A stretch of DNA of 64,000 nucleotides, taken from contig NZ_JALPTB010000016.1 of NCBI RefSeq assembly GCF_023218075.1, positions 1-64,000 on the forward strand, in the 5' to 3' direction. The notes beneath the pieces were generated by a model, which was given only the letters and a program-made list of their open reading frames with translations, was not told the origin of the DNA and searched no databases. Position numbers and translations under genes: made by a program. The stretch comes from Rhodococcus sp. HM1 (GTDB taxonomy: Bacteria > Actinomycetota > Actinomycetes > Mycobacteriales > Mycobacteriaceae). Shown here piece after piece: positions 51,780 through 60,825 of this stretch (the first letter of the stretch is position 1; each line of letters starts with the position of its first letter).

Positions 51780-52610
51780 ATGAGCGAAATCGACGCCGCC
51801 ACCGCGCCGCAGCAGAACCCGTCAGCCGACGACACTCCCGCGGCCTCACCCGACTTCGTGCAGTCGCTGGCCCGCGGGCTGGCCGTCGTCAAGGCGTTCG
51901 ACGCGACGCACCCGCGGCGCACCCTCAGCGACGTCGCCAAGGCCACCGGCCTGACCCGCGCGACCGCCCGCCGGTTCCTGCTGACCCTCGCCGAACTCGG
52001 CTACGTCCGGACGGACGGGTCGCTGTTCTGGCTGACCCCGCGGGTGCTCGAGCTCGGCTACAGCTACCTGTCCAGCCTGACGCTGCCCGACGTCGCGCGG
52101 CCGCACCTCGAAGCGCTCGCCGCTTCGGTGCACGAATCGACGTCGGTGTCGGTGCTCGACGGCGACGACATCGTGTACGTCGCGCGGGTGCCGGTCAGCC
52201 GGATCATGACCGTGTCCATCACGCTCGGCACCCGCTTTCCGGCGCACGCGACGTCGATGGGTCGCGTGTTGCTCGCGGGTCTGTCCCCCGAGGACCTCGA
52301 CGCCTATCTCGACCGCGCCGACCTGCGGCCGCTGACCGGACGAACCGTGGTGACCCCGGACCAGCTGCGCGCCGAGCTCGACACCATCCGCCGCGACGGC
52401 TTCTGCATCGTCGACCAGGAACTCGAGGAAGGGCTGCGGTCGCTGGCCGCACCGATCCGGGACGCCTCCGGCACGGTGATCGCCGCCGTGAACATCTCCA
52501 CCCACGCCGCCCGCTACACGCTCGACACAGTTCGCGGCGAACTGGTCCCCGCGGTCGTCGCGACCGCCGCTGCGATCTCCACGGACCTCGCACGTACCCA
52601 AACCCATTAG
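51780..52610 (+). CDS. pcaR: IclR family regulator, PcaR/PobR-like
   Basis: This 276-residue protein has a winged HTH (QSLARGLAVVKAFDATHP and LTRATARRFLLTLAELGYV, about 29-77) and an IclR ligand domain with GTRFPAHATSMGRVLLAGL and FCIVDQELEEGLRSLAAPI. The subfamily includes PcaR and PobR. It lies between pcaD and pcaF, so it probably activates the pca genes with 3-oxoadipate or protocatechuate as signal. The first 25 residues are disordered. Confidence 0.9.
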   Translation: MSEIDAATAPQQNPSADDTPAASPDFVQSLARGLAVVKAFDATHPRRTLSDVAKATGLTRATARRFLLTLAELGYVRTDGSLFWLTPRVLELGYSYLSSLTLPDVARPHLEALAASVHESTSVSVLDGDDIVYVARVPVSRIMTVSITLGTRFPAHATSMGRVLLAGLSPEDLDAYLDRADLRPLTGRTVVTPDQLRAELDTIRRDGFCIVDQELEEGLRSLAAPIRDASGTVIAAVNISTHAARYTLDTVRGELVPAVVATAAAISTDLARTQTH

Positions 52611-52635
52611 AAATCAACGAAAACCGAGGAATAAC

Positions 52636-53847
52636 ATGCTCGACGCAGTGATCTGCGAACCACTCCGCACCCCGGTCGGCCGCTTCGGCGGCGCGCTGAA
52701 GGACATCGCCCCGGAGGACCTCGCAGCCACCGTCATCCGCGAAATCATCACGCGCACCGGAATTTCCGGCTCGGACGTCGACGACGTGATCCTCGGTCAG
52801 GCGTCCCCGGGTGGCGAGGCCCCCGCGATCGGCCGCGTCGCGGCACTCAACGCGGGGCTCGGCGTCGACGTTCCGGGTCTCCAGGTCGACCGTCGATGCG
52901 GCTCCGGCCTCCAAGCGATCATCCAGGCCGCCATGCAGGTTCAGACCGGCGGCAGCGACCTCGTTCTCGCCGGCGGCACCGAATCGATGAGCCAGGCCGA
53001 GTTCTACGCGACCGGAATGCGCTGGGGCGTCAAGGGTGAAGCGGTCGCGCTGAACGACCGGCTCGCCCGCGCCCGCGTCACCGCCGGCGGCCGCGACTTC
53101 CCCGTCCCCGGCGGCATGATCGAGACCGCCGAGAACCTGCGCGCCGAATTCTCCATCTCCCGCGAGGATCAGGACGCGCTCGCGGTGCAGTCCCACCAGC
53201 GTGCCGTCGCCGCCCAGAGCAGCGGCGTATTCGCGCAGGAGATCGTCCCGGTCGCGGTACCGCAGCGCAAGGGCGATGCGGTGGTGATCGACACGGACGA
53301 GCACCCGCGCGCCGACACCAGCATGGAATCGCTCGCGAAACTCCGTCCCATCCGCGGCAAGATCGACCCCGACTCCACCGTCACCGCCGGCAACGCCAGC
53401 GGCCAGAACGACGGCGCCGCTCTCGCCATCGTCACCACCCCGGAAAAGGCCGCACAGCTCGGTCTGCGACCGCTGGCCCGCCTCGCCGGCTGGGCGGTCG
53501 CGGGAGTGCCGCCGCGCACCATGGGCATCGGCCCGGTCCCGGCGACCGAACAGGTCCTGAAGCGCCTCGGCCTGACCCTGTCCGACCTCGACGTCATCGA
53601 ACTCAACGAGGCGTTCGCCGCCCAGACGCTCGCCGTCACCCGCACCTGGGGTCTCGAACCGGACGATCCGCGGCTGAATCCCAACGGCTCGGGCATCTCG
53701 CTGGGGCACCCGGTCGGGGCGACCGGTGGCCGCATCCTCGCCACCCTGCTGCGCGAACTCGACCGTCGCGAGGGTCGCTACGGTCTCGAAACCATGTGCA
53801 TCGGCGGCGGCCAGGGTCTCGCCGCGGTGTTCGAGCGCCTCGCCTGA
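52636..53847 (+). CDS. pcaF: 3-oxoadipyl-CoA thiolase
   Basis: This 403-residue thiolase carries the nucleophile Cys88 in VDRRCGSGLQ, the His motif NEAFAAQTLAV, and GSGISLGHPVGATGGRI with the final CIGGGQG. It ends the beta-ketoadipate pathway, giving acetyl-CoA and succinyl-CoA. The gene follows pcaR by 25 bases. It is closed by a strong hairpin that it shares with the convergent reductase gene. Confidence 0.94.
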   Translation: MLDAVICEPLRTPVGRFGGALKDIAPEDLAATVIREIITRTGISGSDVDDVILGQASPGGEAPAIGRVAALNAGLGVDVPGLQVDRRCGSGLQAIIQAAMQVQTGGSDLVLAGGTESMSQAEFYATGMRWGVKGEAVALNDRLARARVTAGGRDFPVPGGMIETAENLRAEFSISREDQDALAVQSHQRAVAAQSSGVFAQEIVPVAVPQRKGDAVVIDTDEHPRADTSMESLAKLRPIRGKIDPDSTVTAGNASGQNDGAALAIVTTPEKAAQLGLRPLARLAGWAVAGVPPRTMGIGPVPATEQVLKRLGLTLSDLDVIELNEAFAAQTLAVTRTWGLEPDDPRLNPNGSGISLGHPVGATGGRILATLLRELDRREGRYGLETMCIGGGQGLAAVFERLA

Positions 53848-53874
53848 ACCCACCGGATCTACTGAACCCGGTGG

Positions 53875-53910
53875 CGGGAACCATCGGTCCTGACCGGATG
53901 ATGGTTCCCG
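53875..53910. terminator. Bidirectional hairpin after pcaF
   Basis: An 11-base perfect stem (CGGGAACCATC and its complement) has an inner CGGT/ACCG. It lies between the convergent stops of pcaF and the reductase gene. Confidence 0.8.
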
Positions 53911-53918
53911 GCACCCGG

Positions 53919-54956
53919 TCAGGACTCCGGAGCGACCTTCACGACGAGCTTGCCGAAGTTCTTCCCCTCGAGCAGCCCGATGAACGCCTCCGGTGCGGCG
54001 TCGAGACCGTCGACGATGTCCTCCCGGTACCGCAGCCTGCCGCTGCGGACCCATTCGGAGGCGTCGCGCAGGAAGTCGTCGTGCATCTCGCGGACGAACT
54101 CGGACTGGATGAACCCGCGGACGGTCAGGCTCTTGACCAGCACCGTCGAGAAGAACGCCGGCAATCGGTCCGGCCCCTCGGTCGGGAGGGTGTTGTACTG
54201 CGCCACCAGACCGCACACCGGCATCCGCGCATACAGGTTCAGCAGCGGGATCACCGCTGCCTGGACCGCTCCGCCGACGTTCTCGAAGTAGACGTCGATG
54301 CCGTCCGGCACGGCCTCACGCAACTGCTCCGCGAAATCGGGGGCACGGTGGTCGACGGCCGCGTCGAACCCGAGGTCGTCGAGCAGATGCCGGCACTTCT
54401 CGGGGCCGCCGGCGATCCCGACCGCGCGTGCGCCCTTGATCTTCGCGATCTGCCCGACCGCGGACCCGACGGGACCGCTCGCCGCCGCGACCACGACGGT
54501 CTCGCCCTCCTTCGGTTGCCCGATCTTCAACAGGCCCGAATAGGCGGTGAAACCCGGCATACCGAGCACACCGAGCGCCGTCGACAGCGGCGCCGCCTCT
54601 GGATCGAGCTTCCGTACGGCCCGCCCGTCGACGACCGCGTGCGTCTGCCAACCAGTTCCCGCCAGCACGTAATCACCCTCGGCGAAGTCCGGGTGACGCG
54701 ACGTGACGACCTGCGCGACCGTCGCCCCGACCATCACGTCACCGAGTTCCACGGGCGGCGCGTAGGACTTCGCGTCGCTCATCCGGCCCCGCATGTAGGG
54801 GTCCAGCGACAGGTACACCACCCGCACCAGGATCTGACCGTCCCCGGGTTCGGGAACGTCGACGGTCTCGGTGCGGAAGTTCTCCGGGGTGGGTGCACCG
54901 ACCGGGCGGGAGGCAAGGACGATCCGGGTGCTCTGGACGTTCGTGGAGTCGCTCAT
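53919..54956 (-). CDS. NADP-dependent medium-chain reductase, prostaglandin-reductase type
   Basis: This 345-residue protein is a zinc-free MDR enzyme: LSLDPYMRGRMSD near residue 50, VGATVAQVVTS, GMPGFTAYSGLLKIGQP, the Rossmann VVVAAASGPVGSAVGQIAK and DVYFENVGG. The subgroup (CurA, leukotriene B4 dehydrogenase) reduces enone or enoyl double bonds with NADPH. ATG 54956 has GAGGGG upstream; the longer frame is doubtful. It starts 47 bases after the GH2-like gene on the same strand and may be its downstream partner. Confidence 0.9.
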   Translation of the reverse strand: MSDSTNVQSTRIVLASRPVGAPTPENFRTETVDVPEPGDGQILVRVVYLSLDPYMRGRMSDAKSYAPPVELGDVMVGATVAQVVTSRHPDFAEGDYVLAGTGWQTHAVVDGRAVRKLDPEAAPLSTALGVLGMPGFTAYSGLLKIGQPKEGETVVVAAASGPVGSAVGQIAKIKGARAVGIAGGPEKCRHLLDDLGFDAAVDHRAPDFAEQLREAVPDGIDVYFENVGGAVQAAVIPLLNLYARMPVCGLVAQYNTLPTEGPDRLPAFFSTVLVKSLTVRGFIQSEFVREMHDDFLRDASEWVRSGRLRYREDIVDGLDAAPEAFIGLLEGKNFGKLVVKVAPES

Positions 54957-55003
54957 GCCCCTCAGTGTGCCCGCCCGAAGCGGTACGTATGCGCCGGTTC
55001 CCT

Positions 55004-57457
55004 TCACCCGGTGGACACGGCGGCGGTCGCGGCCGAATTGAGCGCGCGCACGCGACCCGAGACCGTTCGGGCCTCACCTGTCCGCTGCAGTGCGACGGTG
55101 CGGCGGCCGCCGGGCGGCAGGTGGAACCACGAGTCGGCGGGTTCGAATCCGCGCAGTTCGAGCGACACGTACTGGGCGGCACCGTCGGTCGCGACCTCCA
55201 GCGACCACTCACCGGACTCCGATTCGATTGCGGTGGCGGATAATCCGATGCTGCGTTCGTACGGGCGCACCGCTTCCCCGACCAGGTACACGTCCTCGGA
55301 CAGCACGCTGCCGTCGGCCGCGACGAGCCGCGCCGTGGCGGATTCGTAGGTCTGCGGTCCGAACCTGTACGTGTGGGTGACGTCGGTGAAGCGACCGAGC
55401 AGTTCGTCGAACGACCACGTAGACGCGCTGTGCGCGGCGAGTTCCACCGACAGCGTCTCCTCGTGCGCGACGACGCCGCTGCGGGTGTGCACCAGCAACT
55501 CCAGGCGCGCCTCCACCGCAACCGCGGTGTCGTTGAACGCGTCGATGCGCAGACCGTCGATCCCGTCGTCGCCGAGGAGCACCGCGACCGGCGCCCAGAT
55601 GCGGCGCAGCACGAACCACGGGGCCTTCGGCACACCGGAATGCTCGAGCACGCCCCAGCCGGCGCCCGGCTCGAGATCGCGCGCCGCGAGGATCAGCGCG
55701 CCGTGGCATCGCGAATCGGGGCGACGCCAGAATGCCAGGGTCGCGGCGAACGCCTCGCACACCGCGGCCCGCCCGAGATCCAGATACCGCTCCGGGTCCG
55801 ACCATCGCACAGTCGCCGGATCCTGCTCGAAGACCGTGCACACGTAATGATCTCGCACGTCCTCGAAGTCCCAGGACGCGCCGTGGTCGCGCGGCACGGC
55901 CGCCTTCCACCGCGGGTGGTGCCCCGCGACCGCGACCGTCCCGAAATCCGCCTCGATCGCGTCGTTGCCCGGCGGGATCGAGAACGCGAGGCATTCGGCG
56001 GCGAATCGCACACCCGCAGAGCGCACGTCGGTCAGCGGACGCCGATACCCGCCGACACCGAAGTAGTGCGCGATCCCCGACCCGACGTGGGTGGGCAGGG
56101 CCTGCGACCCGGGCGGGGCCGACGGCGACGACGACACCCACACCGCCGCCGGAGCCTCCGCCGCGACGACCGCGGGCAGCCACTCGTCGAGCGCGGCCAT
56201 GGGCGGACGCCCGAGACCGAGCATCGTGGGCTGCTGTTCGGTCTCGCTGCCCCCACACACGACGGCGAGCGCCGGGTTGCCGGATACGGACCGCAGCACA
56301 CCTCGTACCTCGTCGACGAGAAGTGCTCGGAACTCGTCGGTTTCGGGCGGGTCGGTCGTCGCGAGCATCACCTCCTGCCACACCAGGATTCCCGATTCGG
56401 CGCACCCCGACCAGAAGGCGTCGTCCTCGTAGACCATCGTGCCCGGAATGCGGATCAGGTTGACACCCGCGTCGATGCACCGCTCGAGCATGCGCCGGGT
56501 TTCCTCCGGGGAGGTCAGTGCGACGGGGTCCGCGGGCGTCCACACGAGACCGCGGCAGAATACGCCGATACCGTTGATGCGCAACCAGAATCCGCCGTCG
56601 GACCGGTCCACGGTGAGGTCGCGGAACCCGACCTCACCGACATCCACGCGGTCGCCGCCCACCTCCAGTGAGACCGGGTACAGCGCCGGTTCACCGTGGG
56701 TGTGCGGCCACCAGCGCCGCACGTCGGGCACCTCGACGCGGGCGCGGACCCTGCCGTCCTCGATCGTCGCCGACGCCACCGCGGAGCCGACCCGTGCCGT
56801 CACCGAATCACCCACCGCAACACCGGACAACGTCACGTCCAGATCCACGACACCGCTGTCGCCGTCGACCGTCACGCGGATCCGGCGGTCGACGAGGCGC
56901 GGCGCACTCGCATCCACCAGCGCGACGCGACGCCACGGCCCGACGGGAGCCGGCACCCCGGAGAACACCGGGGCGCGACCGAGCATCGTGGTGCGGATCC
57001 ACCGCAATCCCTGTGCCCGGATCATCGACGACCGCCACCGTCCGCGCGGGCGCCTCTTCGCGAGCGCCGCATCAAGGGACGCGAATCGCAGTGCAAAACA
57101 GAAGTTCTCGGGAATCGAGTCCAGTTCGACCACCAACGGAACGAACATCGACTCCGACACGGCGACCCGCTCGTCTCCGACCCACACCTCGGCCAGGGTG
57201 GCGAGACCGTCCAGTTCCAGTCGCCACGGCCCGGTGCCGGATCGCTGTACCTGCGTGACGAACCACCAGTCGGAGGCGTCCGTGTGTGCCTCGCGGGCGG
57301 CCGTCGCGCCGTGCGCGGTGCGGATCGCTCCGGCCGCGGTACCGGGCACCTCGGCCACCAGCCGGAGGCCGACCTCGTCCGGCAACTGATCCGGAGAGAG
57401 CACCGCCCCCGGAGGCGTTGCGACACAATGCCAGACGGCTCCGTCGAACAGATCCAT
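55004..57457 (-). CDS. GH2-like glycosidase (beta-mannosidase type) of the carrier-protein operon
   Basis: This 817-residue protein has the GH2 modular shape: a jelly-roll N-terminus with WVGDERVAVSESMFVPLV, an immunoglobulin-like part, and a TIM barrel from about residue 290 with GVNLIRIPGTMVYEDDAF. The acid/base Glu is E405 in CGGSETEQQ, where mannosidases have GGNE; the nucleophile candidate is E488 in FAAECLAFS, where the family has SEFG. The altered neighbours suggest a changed substrate. No signal peptide is seen, so it probably acts in the cytosol. ATG 57457 overlaps the DUF1839 stop by one base; the longer frame is a shadow. Confidence 0.85.
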   Translation of the reverse strand: MDLFDGAVWHCVATPPGAVLSPDQLPDEVGLRLVAEVPGTAAGAIRTAHGATAAREAHTDASDWWFVTQVQRSGTGPWRLELDGLATLAEVWVGDERVAVSESMFVPLVVELDSIPENFCFALRFASLDAALAKRRPRGRWRSSMIRAQGLRWIRTTMLGRAPVFSGVPAPVGPWRRVALVDASAPRLVDRRIRVTVDGDSGVVDLDVTLSGVAVGDSVTARVGSAVASATIEDGRVRARVEVPDVRRWWPHTHGEPALYPVSLEVGGDRVDVGEVGFRDLTVDRSDGGFWLRINGIGVFCRGLVWTPADPVALTSPEETRRMLERCIDAGVNLIRIPGTMVYEDDAFWSGCAESGILVWQEVMLATTDPPETDEFRALLVDEVRGVLRSVSGNPALAVVCGGSETEQQPTMLGLGRPPMAALDEWLPAVVAAEAPAAVWVSSSPSAPPGSQALPTHVGSGIAHYFGVGGYRRPLTDVRSAGVRFAAECLAFSIPPGNDAIEADFGTVAVAGHHPRWKAAVPRDHGASWDFEDVRDHYVCTVFEQDPATVRWSDPERYLDLGRAAVCEAFAATLAFWRRPDSRCHGALILAARDLEPGAGWGVLEHSGVPKAPWFVLRRIWAPVAVLLGDDGIDGLRIDAFNDTAVAVEARLELLVHTRSGVVAHEETLSVELAAHSASTWSFDELLGRFTDVTHTYRFGPQTYESATARLVAADGSVLSEDVYLVGEAVRPYERSIGLSATAIESESGEWSLEVATDGAAQYVSLELRGFEPADSWFHLPPGGRRTVALQRTGEARTVSGRVRALNSAATAAVSTG

Positions 57458-58449
57458 CAGGCCGGCCCGGACACCCGGCTCGGAACGGCCTGTCCCGCGG
57501 CCGCCGCGACGACGGTCATCGCACGCTGCCACGCGTCGGCCATCGCGTCGAGTTGTTCGGTGGGGTCGACGGCACGTCCCCGCGCCGCGCGGGCCATCCG
57601 GAACTGCACGGCCTTGGCGCCCTCGGCGACCGCACGGAAATCGTCGATCGCACGGCCCGCGTCCGGATATCCGGCGTTCTGCATGTAGGCGCACACGTCG
57701 GCGGCGAGTTCGGCGGTCGCACCGCACTGACGCAGCACCCCGAACGACCACCGGTGGAATCCGTCCACGCCTGCGGCACCGAGCCATTCGACGTCCGCGA
57801 GGACACGGGCCGCGAGGTCGCGCACCGGGTTCCCCCGAGGCCGGGCACGCAGATGTCGGCGCAGTGCGGTATCGAAGGCGTCGACGTTCAGTGTCGCACC
57901 CGGACGGAACCGGATCTGTTCGACATACGGAGGCCACGCCGGTGGCTCCGGCTCGTCGAGGCCGAAGACACCGCGGAAGTCGGCACCGGTGAGGCGATGG
58001 CAGCCGCTGTTGTGGAAGTACTGCAGTTCTTCGCGGTCGCGGTCGACGAGCACCGGCACGATCGTCGTCTTGCCGTGCGCTTCACGGTATCCGGTGCCGG
58101 CCGTGTCGGGCAGCCAGAACGAGTCGACCTCGACGGTGGAGAGGATGCCCGCGGTCGCGTTGTCCTCGATGTGCTCGATCGGTCGCCGCCACACGTTCAT
58201 CTCGTCGACCTCGATGCCGTACAACGCGAACAGGTCCTCGGGCTTGAACTTGAGGAATGTCCACTGCGCCCCGTCGAATCGGGCGCCGAACGCGCACACC
58301 GCCACCGGCACCGGGTCGAGACCCAGCGAATGCAGGATCTCGATCCACAGGTCGGCGTAGCAGTTCGTCTCGGTCCAGATACGGTTGCCCCCGTGGATCG
58401 GGTGCGGGACGTAGTCGTCGGCCGAGACCCCGAGCAGCCGGACCGTCAC
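57457..58449 (-). CDS. DUF1839 family protein
   Basis: This 330-residue protein shows the signature of DUF1839: ADDYVPHPIHGGNRIWTET, NCYADLWIEILHSLGLDP, FARFDGAQWTFLKFKPEDL-like text and LYGIEVDEMNVWR. The family has no known activity. In alphaproteobacteria and actinobacteria it accompanies amino acid:[carrier protein] ligase genes. GTG 58449 overlaps the ligase stop (GTGA), and its own stop touches the GH2-like start, so it is tightly coupled. It has no membrane segments. It may be the enzyme that takes the amino acid off the carrier. Confidence 0.85.
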   Translation of the reverse strand: MTVRLLGVSADDYVPHPIHGGNRIWTETNCYADLWIEILHSLGLDPVPVAVCAFGARFDGAQWTFLKFKPEDLFALYGIEVDEMNVWRRPIEHIEDNATAGILSTVEVDSFWLPDTAGTGYREAHGKTTIVPVLVDRDREELQYFHNSGCHRLTGADFRGVFGLDEPEPPAWPPYVEQIRFRPGATLNVDAFDTALRRHLRARPRGNPVRDLAARVLADVEWLGAAGVDGFHRWSFGVLRQCGATAELAADVCAYMQNAGYPDAGRAIDDFRAVAEGAKAVQFRMARAARGRAVDPTEQLDAMADAWQRAMTVVAAAAGQAVPSRVSGPA

Positions 58450-59387
58450 GGAAACATCCTGTCCTTCACCGCGACCGGCCAGCGCTCCGGGTCGAAACCG
58501 TGGGTACGCAGCAGCGCTAGCGCGATGCGTTCCATCCCGAATCCCACACACGCACTGTGCGCGACGTCCCCGTCGGCCGTGGTGATACCGAAGGTGTCGC
58601 CGAAGTGGTCCTGGTGGCAGTTGCAGGACACGACGGCCGTACCGTCCCCGAGGTCGCCGTAGAGCCGCACCGTCAGTTCGGTCTTGAGGTTCTCGTGCCG
58701 CTGGTTCGCAGCGAGCATCCGCCCGGCACGCCCGAAGAACGGGTCGTTCGCGACCTCCGCCGTCGCGTCGAGACCCAGGTCCGCGAGCACCTCGAGTCCC
58801 CGTTCGATCCACGAATCGCGGTGCCGGGCAGCATCGTCCGCGGTGCCGATGCGCACGAACTCGTGCATCCGGAACGCCTGCATGCGTGCCGGGTCGACGG
58901 CCGGTTCGTGGCGGAAGCAGTAGCCGTACACGTCGAGGAGTTCACCACCGTCCCGCAGGGTTCCGCTGTACCGCGCATAGGCGGGATGGCAGGCCGCGGA
59001 GACGAGGACGGTCTCGGCCGGTTCGAGCCACGGATCCCACGTCTCGCCGCGCGCCCGCGCCGCGAGCAGTTCGGCATGCTCGGCGTTGCTCCCGGCGAAG
59101 GTGTTGATCGCCCCGGTCAGGTGTGGGAACGACGCGATGTAGTCGGTGCGTTCGAAGCTGGTGCGCGGGAACACCGGTGGGAAACGCAACCGGGTCGCGG
59201 CCCGGCCGGGTCCCGCCGCGACGACGACCCGATCGATGCCGTCGACGATGTCCTCGAAAACGCCGGAGCGCCCGTACAACCCGGGAACCCCGGTTTCGAC
59301 GAGCAGGCCGGCGGCGATCAGTTGCTGCTGGAATTCCCGGCGCGCCCGATCCAGTTCGGTGCGGTCGTCGATCGATGCGGTGCTCAT
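58446..59387 (-). CDS. Amino acid:[carrier protein] ligase, class II synthetase-like
   Basis: This 313-residue protein is a truncated class II seryl-tRNA-synthetase-like catalytic domain without the N-terminal tRNA-binding arm. Motif 2 is FRHEPAVDPARMQAFR and motif 3 is GFGMERIALALL. The zinc ligands known from Bradyrhizobium aa:CP ligase appear as Cys133 (SAACHP), Glu176 (FRMHEFV) and Cys280 (HSACVGF). These enzymes activate glycine or alanine with ATP and load it on a carrier protein's phosphopantetheine, not on tRNA. The next genes include that carrier. ATG 59387 overlaps the dehydrogenase stop. Confidence 0.92.
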   Translation of the reverse strand: MSTASIDDRTELDRARREFQQQLIAAGLLVETGVPGLYGRSGVFEDIVDGIDRVVVAAGPGRAATRLRFPPVFPRTSFERTDYIASFPHLTGAINTFAGSNAEHAELLAARARGETWDPWLEPAETVLVSAACHPAYARYSGTLRDGGELLDVYGYCFRHEPAVDPARMQAFRMHEFVRIGTADDAARHRDSWIERGLEVLADLGLDATAEVANDPFFGRAGRMLAANQRHENLKTELTVRLYGDLGDGTAVVSCNCHQDHFGDTFGITTADGDVAHSACVGFGMERIALALLRTHGFDPERWPVAVKDRMFP

Positions 59388-60568
59388 ATCGTTCCTCGGT
59401 AGGCAAGTGACATCTGGGCCGAATTGGCCATGATGCGATCGTTGTTCACCATCACCGCGGCGCCGAGAGCGTCGCGCATGTGACGTCCCAGGGAATAGCG
59501 GCCGTCCTCGCGGTATCCGTCGATGCCGCAAATGAGCAGGGCCTTGGTGACGAGTTCGACGACGAGTGTCGACGCGGTCACCTTCAGGTTGTTCATGGCC
59601 AGCGAGAATCCCAGGCCGCTCGGGTTCTCGGGCTCGACGATCGCGGCGTCGAACCGGGCCGCGGACGCGAAGACGAGATCGGAGAACTGCTGGTGCACGC
59701 CGGCGGCCTCGGCCAGGCGCAGGGCGCCGGGTGGCGTCACACCGGGTTGCTTGCGTCCCGCGGCCCGAACGAAGCTGCGGGCCTTGTCCATTGCGGCGTC
59801 GGCGATGCCGAGCCACACCGCGGACCACACGCAGTGGGACACGGGCAGCATCGTGCGGGACGAGATGTCGGCGTAGGACGCGGGGACGATCATGTCGGCG
59901 CTGCTGCGGGCCTCGAGCACGAAGCCGGGGCTGCACGTGCCGCGCATTCCCAGGGTGTTCCAGTCCCCGGTGCGCTCGAGCGTCACATCGTCGCGGCGGC
60001 ACACCACGAGCACCTGATCACTCGCGGGGCTGTCCTCGGTCCGCCGTGCGGTCACGAGGATCGCGTCGGCGTACTCCCCGTACGAGACGACGGGGGTGTT
60101 CTTGCGCAGGGTCAGAGTGTCCCCGTCGACCCGGGCCGCACACAGGCTGCTGCGGACGTCGCCGCCGGTTCCGAGTTCGGTGGTCGCCGACGCGAGGAGA
60201 AGCTCGCGGGCGGCCACGTCGCGGACGAAGTCGACCAACGCGGCGCTGTCGGCGTGGTGGACGAGCGAGACGATCTGGGTCTGGTGCATCGCGAAGACCA
60301 TGGCGGTGGACGCGCAGTAGCGGCCCAGGATCCGGGTGATCTCGCACAGTTCGCCGAGGGAGGCGCCGGCGCCGCCGTGCTCCGGCGGCACACCGCACGA
60401 CAGCAGCTTGTGGGCGCCCAGTGCCGCGAGGGCTTCGTGAGGGAACCTGGCGTCGCGATCCACCTCGTCGGCCCACTGTGCCGCGATGTCACGACCGACG
60501 CTCTCGGCACGCTCGCGAAGTGGCGGGGGCCCATCGGTTTCGGCGTTGCGCTCGTCGAGGAGGCTCAT
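59384..60568 (-). CDS. Acyl-CoA dehydrogenase-like flavoprotein acting with a carrier protein
   Basis: This 394-residue protein has the acyl-CoA dehydrogenase fold: PHEALAALGAHKLLSCGVP, GVPPEHGGAGASLGELCEI, LLASATTELGTGGDVRS and the late GIDGYREDGRYSLGRHMRD. Such proteins encoded beside carrier proteins oxidise carrier-bound aminoacyl groups, as the prolyl-carrier oxidases of pyrrole pathways do. Here the substrate may be the amino acid loaded by the ligase gene downstream. ATG 60568 is one base from the carrier stop; a GTG at 60571 is an equal alternative. It is probably not a beta-oxidation enzyme. Confidence 0.88.
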   Translation of the reverse strand: MSLLDERNAETDGPPPLRERAESVGRDIAAQWADEVDRDARFPHEALAALGAHKLLSCGVPPEHGGAGASLGELCEITRILGRYCASTAMVFAMHQTQIVSLVHHADSAALVDFVRDVAARELLLASATTELGTGGDVRSSLCAARVDGDTLTLRKNTPVVSYGEYADAILVTARRTEDSPASDQVLVVCRRDDVTLERTGDWNTLGMRGTCSPGFVLEARSSADMIVPASYADISSRTMLPVSHCVWSAVWLGIADAAMDKARSFVRAAGRKQPGVTPPGALRLAEAAGVHQQFSDLVFASAARFDAAIVEPENPSGLGFSLAMNNLKVTASTLVVELVTKALLICGIDGYREDGRYSLGRHMRDALGAAVMVNNDRIMANSAQMSLAYRGTI

Positions 60569-60807
60569 CACACACCCAGTTCGGTGAGGGCCACGTGGAT
60601 GGCATCGACGCTCGCGAACGTGCTCTTGCGCAGCAATTCGTCGGGGAATTCGACGTCGAACGCGTCCTCGAGCGCGAGCATCACGTTGACGCTCGCATGC
60701 GAGGTGAGACCCAGTTCGTAGAGATCCGCGGACCGTTCGACGGTGGTCGAATCGACCGACAGCCGCCCGTGCTCGCCGAGGATCTTGCGGATGGCCTGCT
60801 CAGTCAT
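60568..60807 (-). CDS. Phosphopantetheine carrier protein
   Basis: This 79-residue acidic carrier has the 4-helix ACP fold, with the attachment Ser36 in YELGLTSHASVNV, and the following helix NVMLALEDAFDVEFPDELL. The GLTS form, in place of the DSL of fatty-acid ACP, is typical of the amino acid carrier proteins of aa:CP ligases. It lies between the phosphopantetheinyl transferase and the dehydrogenase, so the whole loading system is encoded together. Confidence 0.93.
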   Translation of the reverse strand: MTEQAIRKILGEHGRLSVDSTTVERSADLYELGLTSHASVNVMLALEDAFDVEFPDELLRKSTFASVDAIHVALTELGV

Positions 60808-60825
60808 GCTGGGTCACTTCCTGTT

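Noticed and set aside
51029-52651. 540-codon plus-strand frame across pcaD and the IclR gene
   Set aside because: It is an Arg-rich shadow in another frame of both genes; the true frames have clear hydrolase and HTH motifs.
59384-60568. Ordinary beta-oxidation acyl-CoA dehydrogenase
   Set aside because: It overlaps a carrier-protein gene and an amino acid:carrier ligase gene and has no thiolase or hydratase nearby.
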